Below are positions 1 to 8,700 of a DNA stretch of 64,000 nt, piece after piece. The notes below the pieces were generated by a model, which was not told the DNA's origin, ran no database searches, and saw only the letters and a list, made by a program, of their open reading frames with translations. Where the stretch lies: positions 1-64,000 of the forward strand of contig CAUYUJ010000352.1 in NCBI GenBank assembly GCA_963575745.1, in the 5' to 3' direction. This stretch comes from Prorocentrum cordatum. Lineage: Eukaryota > Sar > Dinophyceae > Prorocentrales > Prorocentraceae. Within the stretch, counting starts at the first letter, position 1. Each line of letters starts with the position of its first letter. The translations under genes and the position numbers were made by a program.

Positions 1-308
1 TCTCTCTCTCTCTCTCTCCTGACCCTCTCGGCGCGCGCCGCCGAGCAGAGGCCCTCTCGGCTGTGTGCCAGCCGCGCAGCTCGGCGGTGTTGCTCTATAG
101 GTTGTGATCCGCCAGTGAGGGCGGCAGGAAATCGAGCGAGAGCCTCGGCGGCGCAGTCTGAACGATCCAGGCAGCTCAATGGGCGGTGGGGGTAGGCTTC
201 GGAGCTCTTCGAGCGCGTGGCGAAGTTCGAGCCCTACCCCCGCCGCCCATCGATTCAGAAGAATCGGTGGTTGGTGTGGGGTAGTATTCGGATGTCGCCA
301 CCTATCAA

Positions 309-309
<1 letters not shown>
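1..309. other. Gene-free leader with short TC run
   Basis: The first 18 bases are a TC dinucleotide run. The rest is GC-rich sequence in which I see no gene or recognisable signal. Confidence 0.6.
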
Positions 310-372
<63 letters not shown>

Positions 373-444
373 GGTGGTGGTGGTGGTGGTGGTGGTGGTG
401 GTGGTGGTGGTGGTGGTGGTGGTGGTGGTGGTGGTGGTGGTGGT
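310..444. repeat. AGT then GGT trinucleotide arrays
   Basis: A near-perfect AGT array (310-363) changes directly into a perfect GGT array (364-444). The two differ by one base per unit, which suggests the second grew from a mutated unit of the first. All long frames across it are homopolymeric (poly-Ser, Val, Gly) and are not taken as genes. Confidence 0.97.
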
Positions 445-449
445 ATGTA

Positions 450-570
450 CCGGGCGTTCTCCGGGCCAATATGGCCCAACACGGGCCCCGAGGCGGCCCG
501 TGAGGGGCCCGATTTTGTCCCACAGGCGCCCCGAGACGGCCCAAGAGGCCTCCCAGACGGCCCAAGAGTG
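450..570. repeat. Degenerate GGCCC-AAGAG short-period repeat
   Basis: Loose 10-12 base periodicity with cores such as GACGGCCCAAGAGGCC and GGGGCCC. The same style of sequence recurs at about 4255-4400, 21621-22040, 48305-48415 and 52790-52860, so it looks like a dispersed low-complexity family of this genome. Confidence 0.6.
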
Positions 571-855
571 AGGAGCTCGAATCGTCGCCGCCGTTGCCGC
601 CGCTTGTCGGCGCCCCTTTCGGGCGCACGGGGTCGGGGAGATCTCAGGCGTGTGCTATTTGTTTGGGTTGTTGTCACTCTCCTGCTTCTCCCTCTTCTCT
701 TTTTCGTTTTCCCCGGAGGCTTTCCTTCTCCTCTGGGCGGTCTGGTGGTGGCCCTCGTTCTTATTGCCCCTCTCCTTTCCTGTTTCTCTTTCTGATCCCC
801 ATTGCCCTTTCTTGCGCACGGTCAGTGGGCGATGAAGAGATGCGAGTGGGAGCCT
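571..855. other. GC- then CT-rich gene-free stretch
   Basis: The sequence shifts from GC-rich to pyrimidine-rich (about 640-790). No domain or conserved frame is recognised. Confidence 0.5.
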
Positions 856-1033
856 GAGGAAGAGGAGGAGGAGGAGAAGGAGGAGGAGGAGGAGCAGGAG
901 AAGGAGAAAGAGGAGGGGGAGTTAGAGGAGGAGAGGGAGCATGAGGAGGAGGAGGGGGAGTCAGGAGGAGGACGCGGATGAGGAGGAGAGGGAGGAGGAG
1001 GAGGAGGGGGAGGAGGAGGAGAAGGAAGAGGAT
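856..1033. repeat. GAG/GGA purine tract
   Basis: About 180 bases of almost pure purine on the plus strand with GAG/GGA periodicity. A polypurine-polypyrimidine tract of this length can form triplex DNA. The Glu/Arg-rich frames are by-products. Confidence 0.9.
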
Positions 1034-1120
1034 TGCGATTCTGGGCGGCTGGCGTCGCGTGGCGTTTTCGGGTTCGAGCTCTCCAAGGCTGTGCGTTGCA
1101 GGCTGCGCGCGCGGGTCGGG

Positions 1121-1288
1121 ATGTCGTGGACGGGGTGGTGGTGGGATGATGCTCTGCATGGGTGGCAGCTGGTGTCGCCGCATCAGACGTGGACGTGGGT
1201 GGCGGGGCGCGGCGGTGGCGGCGGCTGGCGGCGCGTGCACGTCATGGGGGCGGAGTTCGTGGAGTGGCTAGGAGCGCGTGGGCTGCAG
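1121..1288 (+). CDS. Candidate exon: N-terminal half of a SAM-like domain
   Basis: The frame from ATG 1121 is rich in Trp (a GWWWDD stretch) and ends in EFVEWLGARGLQ. This matches the opening helix pattern of SAM domains (V..WL...GL). The second half of such a domain is found at 3151, preceded by AG. Joining after CAG (1286-1288) gives GLQ then DCAPALASLG, which runs like one SAM domain. The donor would then start with GA, a non-canonical choice reported for dinoflagellates. A GT donor at 1296 is possible but in another phase. The start codon and any upstream exons are unknown. SAM domains mediate protein or RNA binding; nothing more specific can be said. Confidence 0.35.
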
Positions 1289-1336
1289 GACTTTCGTTTG
1301 GTGGGGGAGGGGCATCCTCGGTGTCAGTGCCAGCGG

Positions 1337-1338
<2 letters not shown>

Positions 1339-1405
<67 letters not shown>

Positions 1406-1499
1406 CGTGTGTGTGTGTGTGTGTGTGTGCGGGTGTGGTTCGGGTCTGCGCTGATGCGCTCCTGGAGGAGAAGTGTGTGCGTGTGCGGTGCGCGCGTGC

Positions 1500-1541
<42 letters not shown>
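1339..1541. repeat. GT dinucleotide arrays
   Basis: Three GT/TG runs (about 1339-1403, 1406-1430 and 1500-1541) separated by short diverged spacers. Confidence 0.95.
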
Positions 1542-1542
<1 letters not shown>

Positions 1543-1849
1543 GGTGTTGTGTTTGTGTGGGTGTTTTTGTGTGTTCGCCAGTTTGCATTGTAGTTGCTGT
1601 TTTCCGTTGTTGGTGGGGGCGTGTCCGCGTCTTCGAGGAGGGCGCGTGAGTTCGTTTTTCGATCAGAGATTGGTTCTGTGGGTGTCCTAGCGCATTTGCA
1701 TGCTTAGGTGAGGTGTGCCGCTGATGTGGTGGTCGGTTCTGGTTGCCCGGGTGCTGGTGTGCACGGGGGGGGGTGCTCAGGTTCTCGTGGGTGTTCGGGG
1801 GGTGCCCGGGGTGTCCAAGCGTCCGATGGCTTCGTATTCGCATGGAGGC

Positions 1850-2460
1850 ATAGTCTTATAGCTATGATACCAGAGAAAAAAGCCATAATATTGCTAGAGG
1901 GCTATATGGCCATTGGGATATATGGCTAAAGGGCTTTAGGGATAAGGGGGTATAGGGCTACGGACCTAAGGATTATAAGGCTATTCGGGCTATAGGGTAT
2001 AGGGCTAGGTATAGGGCTATAGGGCTTTAGGGCTTTCGGGCCATGGTGCTATAGGGCTACAGGGCTTCAGGGCCACAGGTCTATAGGGCTATGGGGCTAT
2101 GGGGCTATTGGGCTATTGGGCTATAGGGCTATAGGGCTATAGAGCTATAGGGCTATAGGGCTGTAGGGCTAGACGGTTACATATAGGGCTATAGGGCTAA
2201 GGGCTGTAAAGGCTTTTAGGGTCTGAGGGCTACACGACTAAAGGGCTACATAGGGCTTTAAGACCACAGGGCTATAGGACTATAGGGATATAGGGCCATA
2301 GGGCTATAGGGCTATGGGGCTGTAGGGCTACGGGGCTATGGGGCCATTGGAGTATTGGGCCATCGGGCGATAGGGCGATAGAGCTACAGGGCCATAGGGC
2401 CATAGCGCTAGAAGGATATAGGGGTACTTGGGCTAATGGGCTACTGGGCTACAGGGTCAT
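1850..2460. repeat. GGGCTATAG satellite
   Basis: About 600 bases of imperfect tandem units with cores GGGCTATA and GGGCTTTAG. Unit length varies around 8-10 bases. No coding potential. Confidence 0.9.
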
Positions 2461-3150
2461 TGGGCTGTTGGCCACCCCCGGGCACTTCTGGGCATCCACG
2501 GGCACCCTGGCACCCCCGCGCACTCGGCCACGCATGCACCCCGGCCCCCCTGGGCACCTTCGGGCATCCGTGCACCTGGGCCCGGCCACCGCAATCGGCG
2601 GCCGATTTCACCTCAGTCTTTAATCCGCTAGTTTCTACAGAGGCAAACTCTGATTGGGGAATATGGCTACATAGCTTTAGTTTGATAGCTCTATTGCCTT
2701 ATAGTGCCAAAGGCCAATCACTGTGTTTCCTTGAAGCCATTCATCTGTATAGCATAATGGGCTCATGGCTCAATAGGTCCACAGTGCTTCTAGCTCTATA
2801 CTCTTATAGCTTTAGACGTCCACAGCCGTGTAGCTGTCTGGGCCTATATCTTCCTAGGCATGTATAGGCTTATTGCTGTACTTGTTCTGTATGTCTTCAG
2901 CCGAACAGGCCTGTAGCTTTGTGTCTTCGCAGCCTTGTAGCCTTGCGGGCTTATAGCTTTAATGCCCTAGAGAATCATGGCTGTAGAGGTCTAGAGGCTG
3001 ATAACTCTGGAGGTATGTACCTGTATAATCATATAGCTTCATCCGCAGACAGTGCTGTATCTATGTTGCGCTATAGCTTCAGAGCTCCCCAGTGTTCTGA
3101 TTGGGTTATTTCCAGTGTAGCATGGGTATCGTTTTTTCTGGGATCTGGAG

Positions 3151-3528
3151 GACTGCGCGCCGGCGCTGGCTTCCCTTGGGGCGGTGCAGATGGGTGACCT
3201 CATGTACTTAAAGGAGGCGGATTTGACGGACGTGGGTCTTTCCGTCGTGGAGGCGCGGCGCGTGCTTGAGGGGGGAACATCGGCGGCGGCTGCGCATGGC
3301 GACGGTGCGGGGGTGGCTGGTGGGGGTGGCATTGGCGGCGGTGGCGGATTGATGCGGTTGGCGGCCGGGGATGGGGGTGGTGCGGCGGAGCATGCCGGCG
3401 AAGCCGGGGCGGCGGCGTCGTCTGGCGGTGGTGGTCGCGGGGGGGCAGCGGCGGTGACTGTTCGCGGGAGCGGTGGGGGCGCGGCGGTGCGTCGCCGCAT
3501 CGTAGGGAAGAGGCCGGCGCTGCCGTGA
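3151..3528 (+). CDS. Candidate exon: C-terminal half of SAM-like domain with Gly/Ala tail
   Basis: The frame reads DCAPALASLGAVQMGDLMYL and continues EADLTDVGLSVVEARRVLEGG. This is the typical second half of a SAM domain (DL..L.EADL..VGL....RR.L). A preceding AG at 3149-3150 gives an AG|G acceptor. After the domain come about 80 residues of Gly/Ala-rich low complexity and a TGA at 3526-3528. The frame is open back to a TAG at 3118, so an exon start anywhere in 3121-3151 is possible. Function beyond the domain is unknown. Confidence 0.45.
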   Translation, partial: DCAPALASLGAVQMGDLMYLKEADLTDVGLSVVEARRVLEGGTSAAAAHGDGAGVAGGGGIGGGGGLMRLAAGDGGGAAEHAGEAGAAASSGGGGRGGAAAVTVRGSGGGAAVRRRIVGKRPALP

Positions 3529-3619
3529 TTGGCGTTCGGCGGGGCGCTGTGCTCGCCGACCGGTGGAGGGAGGGAGGATGGAAAAGGGAGGACGGAAGGA
3601 GGATGGGGAAGAGAGATGA

Positions 3620-3710
3620 GGATGAGGAGGAGGAGGAGGAGGAGGAGGAGGAGGAGGAGGAGGAGGAGAAAGAAGAGGAGGAGGAGGAGGAGGAGGAGGA
3701 GGACGAGGAC
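3620..3710. repeat. GAG/GGA array after the SAM-like frame
   Basis: Near-perfect GAG trinucleotides with a few GAA and GAC units. They follow the TGA and so may lie in a 3' UTR. Confidence 0.9.
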
Positions 3711-4254
3711 ACCAGTACGTGCCCTCGTCTGCGTTGTTCCTCTCCTCGATCTGCTCCTTCTCCTCTTTCCATCTCGCATTCTCCTTCTCTTTTCGCGTAG
3801 TTAGTTCTTCTGCTGCGTCCTTCTTATCGTTCCCCACTTTCGTTTTATATTTCATGCTGCGCCTCCTAGTTCCTCCTTCCTTTCTGCAGTTGTCGTCGTC
3901 GTTGTAGTTCCTGGTGTCTTTGCTGTCGTCATCGTCGATGTCTTTGTCGTCCTGTTCCTCGTGTTTTTTCCTTCCTCTTTCTCGTTGTTCTCTTATCTGT
4001 CCTTGCTCTTCTTCTTCGCTTTTGCTCACGCGCGCGTTTCCGGCGCCCGGCAGGGTGCGGCGGCGGCGAGGGGTGGGAAAGCGTTGCCGGGAGCAGGGCG
4101 TCTCTCTCCTTCGCTCCTGCCTGTCATCCTGAGTCTCGTCCTCGCTATCTTTTCCTTCGCTTCTTCCTTCTCCTCCCTCGGACATCCGGCGCTTTATTTA
4201 ATCGCTTCGCTCGCTCCGCCGGCTCATATTGTAGCCTCGCTGGCACTTGCTTGC
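3711..4254. other. Pyrimidine-rich gene-free stretch
   Basis: Strong C/T strand bias to about 4200. The long minus-strand frame across it (start near 4185) is composed of charged low-complexity residues created by this bias, and I do not accept it as a gene. Confidence 0.55.
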
Positions 4255-4400
4255 GTGCTCGGGGGGGGGGCATTTGGGGGGCCTCCTGGGGCCGCTTGTG
4301 GGCCTCGTGGGGGCCTTCAGGGGGCTTCCTGAGGGCCTCCAGGGGGCCTCTTGGGGCTTCTTAGGGGCCTCTTGTGGCCTCCTGGGGGCTTCTTAGGGCC
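4255..4400. repeat. GGGGCCTC short-unit repeat
   Basis: Imperfect units of about 12-16 bases around the core GGGGCCTCnTG. It resembles the GGCCC-type degenerate repeat at 450-570. Confidence 0.75.
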
Positions 4401-4480
4401 GAAGGCCGAGGGATCGCTGGGGAGGTAGGGCGCACTTTTAGGGATTAGCGCTAGGGATAGTCATAGGGCTTACTCTTAGG

Positions 4481-5638
4481 GCTTGCGCTCAGGGCTACCT
4501 CTGGGGCGTACACATAGGGCTGCCCTGGGTTTACTCCCAGTGCCGACCCCTAGGGCGTACCTATAGGGTTACCGGAGGCTTGCCCCTCGGGTTTGCCTCT
4601 GGGGCTCATCTTTAGAGCTTCGACTCGGGGCTGCCTCTGGGGCTACTTTTTAGGGTTACTCCTAGGGCCGACCACTGGGGCTTACTTTTAGGCCTGCCCC
4701 AGGCTTACCTCTAGGGCTTATTCTGGGGCTACCCTCGAGTGTGAAGCAGGGATTATCTTTGGGATGCCCAGGCGCTCCCGGAGGGCTTACCTGTGGGACG
4801 CCGAGGGTATTGAGGAGGGTTTGCCCCAGGGAGGCTTACGGTCGGTAGAATGGCTTAGGTTAGCTGGGCTTGCGCCCAGGGCTACCTCTGGGGCGTACGC
4901 ATAGGGCTGCCTTGGGTTTACCTTTAGGGCCGACCCCGAGGGCGTACCTCTAGGGTTATCGGAGGCTTGGCCCTCGGGTTTGCCTCTGGGGCTTATCTTT
5001 AGGGCTTCGCCTCGGGGCTGCCTCTGGGGCTACTACTTAGGGTTACTCCTAGGGCCGACCACTGGGGCTTACTTTTAGGCTTGCCCCAGGCTTACCTCTA
5101 GGGCTTATTCTGGGGCTACCCTCGAGTGTGAAGCAGGGATTATCTTTGGGAGGCCCAGGCGCTCCCGGAGGGCTTACCTGTGGGACGCCGAGGGTATTGA
5201 GGAGGGTTTGCCCTAGGGAGGCTTACGGTCGGTAGAAGGGCTTAGGTTAGCTGGGCTTGCGCCCAGGGCTACCTCTGGGGCGTGCACATAGGGCTGCCTT
5301 GTGTTTACCCGTAGGGCCGACCCCGAGGGCGTACCTCTAGGGTTATCGGAGGCTTGGCCCTCGGGTTTGTCTCTGGGGCTCATCTTTAGGGATTCGCCTC
5401 GGGGCTGACTCTGGGGCTACTACTTAGGGTTACTCTCAGGGCCGACCCCTGGGGCTTACTTTTAGGCCTGCCCTAGGCTTACCTCTAGGGCTTATTCTGG
5501 GGCCACACTCGGGTGTGAAGCTGGGTTTATCTTTGGGAGGCCAAGGCGCTCCCGGAGGGCTTACCTGTGGGACGCCGAGGGCATTGAGGAGGGTCTGCCC
5601 TAGGGAGGCTTACGGTCGGTAGAAGGGCTTAGGTCAGC
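4481..5638. repeat. Three tandem copies of a 387-bp repeat
   Basis: The landmark GCTTGCGCYCAGGGCTACC starts at 4481, 4868 and 5255, which is exactly 387 bases apart both times. The whole intervening sequence aligns, including GGTATTGAGGAGGGT and CTTACGGTCGGTAGAA. Copies 2 and 3 are closer to each other than to copy 1. Each unit is itself made of about 20-base GGGGCTTACCTCTAGGG-like sub-units. The array stops about 130 bases before the first ATG of the large transposon gene. Confidence 0.95.
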
Positions 5639-5770
5639 CAATAGCGGGGGGGGCTGCCGACGTTCTGTGGAGGGGCGGCGTTCGTGGGGATGCTGCGGCA
5701 GGTGCGCGCAGCTCCGGAGTAATTTGGATCGAACGTGGATCGAGTGTGCGCGCCGTTGCTTCCTGGGAGC
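5639..5770 (+). promoter_or_regulatory. Short leader between 387-bp array and the large gene
   Basis: 132 bases of non-repetitive sequence. No TATA-like or spliced-leader acceptor motif is convincing. By position it must hold the 5' leader of the gene at 5771, or the 387-bp array itself does. Confidence 0.3.
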
Positions 5771-8700
5771 ATGGTGCAGCAGAAGAGCAAACGAGGGGCT
5801 CACCTTCGTGTGGCTGGCAACGCTGTTGCGCTGGCGGGCGTTGCAGCTCGGGCGCGGCGTTCGGGCCAGGGGGCCGCCGGAGCGGCAGGCGAGGAGGCGA
5901 CGGGTGGCGGCGCTGGCGCTGCTGGGCCCGCGGGCGGCGGCGACGTGGCGAGCACGTCGTCGGGCGTCGTCGCGGCGGAGCGCGGCGGCACTGGCGGCGG
6001 CGGGGTTCTGGAGCACGTGGGCGGGGTGGGTGGCATGGCTCCCGGTGGCCCTGGAGGACGGCGGGCTCCTTGCAGCGGCGCGGGGCGATCTCTGGTGCCT
6101 GCGGGGCGGGCAGAGGAGTCGGCGGCGATGGGTGACGTTGCGCTGGGCGGCGGCGGAGCTTGGCGCAGACGCTCGTCTCTGGACAGCAGCAGCGATGATG
6201 GTGTGCCGGGCCGTGAGCGGGCGGCGGAGGGGGGCGGCGATGGTCGTCGTCAGGGACGCTCTTCGGTGGACTGCAGCAGCGTCGGGGGCGCCGTTGGTGG
6301 ACGTGGTCGCGGGGCCACGACGCTTGCGGGTGCTGGCGGCCGTGGGGGGGCGACGACTGCGCCTGGGGTCGGCGGCGGAGGGGCAGGGAGGGGTCGCGGC
6401 GGCGCGGGGCGGGGCAGAACGGTGACGGGCGCGCTGGCGCCTGGCGGCGTCGCCGGTGGTCGGCGGAGAAGGTGTTCCTTGGACAGCAGCAGCGATGGGG
6501 CCGGGTCGGGCGGCGAGCGCGAGGTGATGTTGGGCGGCGGGGGTCGTCTTGGAGGACGAGCGGCGCCGGGCGGCGGCAGCGGCGCCGACGCTGCGGGGGC
6601 GAGGCCCGGGACGCGGAGAAGGACCAGCCTGGACTCCAGCAGTGACGGGGGCGGCGTCGAGGTGGCTGCGGCCCTCGCCGGACGAGGTCGGCGGGGTCGT
6701 GGGCGGGGCTGCGGCAGAGGGCGGCGCGGCGGTGGCCGGCGCGGCGAGCTCGAGCTGGGCATGGGGGACGTGGAGGAGTGCAGGGTGTTCCAGCCGGCGT
6801 ACGTGGACCCGGCCAGGTGTCAGGCGCTGCTCTGGGGCGGTGGGCTGGGCCGCCTGCAGTGTGGCAGTGAGCCGGAGCCGGGGTCGGACCTGTCCAGGGC
6901 GCATCGGTTGTGCCCGCGCGGGCGCGTCACGGGGCCCATCCCGGAGAAGAAGCTGGACCAGTTCCGCAGGGTGGCGTTGGGCGTCCCCAAGCCGTCGAGG
7001 CAGTGGTACTCTCGTCACTTGATGTGGAGGTACGCCGCCGAGATGCGCCCGGAGCTCCAGTTCCTCAGCGAGCGCGACGAGGCGGGGCGCTGGAAGCTCA
7101 CGGACGCCGAGTACGAGCGGTGCCTGGGCAAGATTCAGGAGAACGTGAGGATGAATCGACGTCTCCGGGGGGGCAGGCCTGGGCTGGCGGTGTTGGAGGT
7201 GGGGGCTGGCGTGCGGTCCAGGGATGACAGGGGTGCTGAGGCGGATGGCGGTCGCTACGGGGCGGACCGCGAGCGCTACAACGGCCGGGGCGGCGGCCGC
7301 GTGTTCAAGTGGTACAGCCGCGCGGGCTTCAACAACGTATTGGCGCGGTGGGGGGCGTCTGAGTCCACGTGCACGGAGCGGCAGTGCATGGTGGCGCTCG
7401 CCGCCGTGTCTGAGGAGGTGGCGAAGTATCCGTTGCTGCATGATCGCCTGAAGGCTTTTGCGGGCCCGCAGTGCTACGCGCACCTGGACCCCGACGGCGG
7501 GGATTACCGCGTGCCCGTGAACGAGGAGAAGGGGGCGGTCGAGGAGGCTGGCGACGGGGAGCCCGTGGGGGTCTCGGTGGCTCGGGAGCTCGTGGAGCCG
7601 AGCAATTGGTTCCAGTGTGATTGCTGCCGGTGCTGGCGGTTCGTGGGGCCTCTGTGCGCGGCGGCGCTGCGGGAGTCCGGCTTCTTCGCCGTGCGCGACA
7701 GCGACCTGGACTGGGAGGCGTGGCTGGAGCGGGCGGACGATCGGTATAAGTTCGCGAAGGCGTGCCACGACGAACAGCGCGGAGGGGGTGAGGAGGGCGA
7801 CGGTGATGGCGGCCTCGGCGATGTCGCATCTGCGGAGGTGGCGGCGGCACCGGTGATGGGGCGGGGCGCTGTTGCCGCGCCGCGCAGGTTGCGCCGCAAG
7901 ACGTCCGCGGAGGCGGCGCCGCGGGAGGCTGGTCCGGGGGGGCGGCGCAGGCTGCGGCGGAAGGTGTCGCAGGACGAGGCCGTGGCGGGTGATTCTTCGG
8001 CGGCGGCGGGACATCGGCGGGCGGGGCTGCCGGAGACGGGGGTCGGCTCGAAGCGCCCGAGGGGCGGCGATGGCGGGTCGGCTGCGGGATCTGCTGGAGG
8101 CGGTGATGGTGCTGACGCGGGCGCCGTGGCTTGCGACGACGCGGGCGCGGTCGGCGCGCCAGATCCGCTGCTGGACGAGCGGTCCGCGTCCGACTTCGAG
8201 GTCGCGTCGTGCGACGGCGAGCCGACGGGGGCTCCTGTGGGCGCGGGAGGTGGCGGCGGCGGCGACGGCGGCGTGCTCGCGCCCGGCGTCCGGCGGCTGC
8301 TGGACGCGGAGCTGGGGCGCCTGAGGGGCGCGGGGCCGCTGACGCAGGAGGACGAGAAGAGGCGGAGAGTGGCGGAGGTGGCGGAGGGCGCGCGGGGATC
8401 GAGCGCTGGCGGCGGCGGCGGTGGCCGGGCGCGTGGCGGGGGCAGGGGCGACGTCGGCGGCGCGTTCGAGGTGGGGCGCCTCAAGGATCGGCGCTCTCTG
8501 CTTGTTTTTGAAGCTGTTCGGCAGTGGCTGTCTTCGCTGCCGGGAGCCGGAGGGAGGGCACCGGCGCTCTCCGTGGCGCAGCAGGAGAAGTTGTGGGCGG
8601 CCGTGGCGGGCGAGAGGCGGGACGGCGCGTCGGAGTCGCTGGGGGAGGTGCTGTGGGCGGTGGCGACGGAGACTGGCGCGGAGGCGGCGGTGGCGGAGGA

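Larger units (their letters stand above)
1289..3150 (+). other. Putative repeat-filled intron of the SAM-like gene
   Basis: If the two SAM halves belong together, this 1.86-kb interval is an intron. It holds GT arrays, the GGGCTATAG satellite, a C-rich GGGCACC stretch (2461-2590) and an AT-richer stretch with degenerate TAGCTTTAT-like units (2591-3120). No other gene is seen in it. Alternatively it is plain intergenic repeat DNA. Confidence 0.3.

Noticed and set aside
3208-4185. 325-codon minus-strand charged protein
   Set aside because: Glu/Arg/Pro low complexity created by purine-pyrimidine strand bias and a GAG array; no domain.
5600-8014. 804-codon minus-strand frame
   Set aside because: Arg/Pro/Ala-rich shadow of the plus-strand N-terminal region. 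It also runs into the 387-bp repeat.
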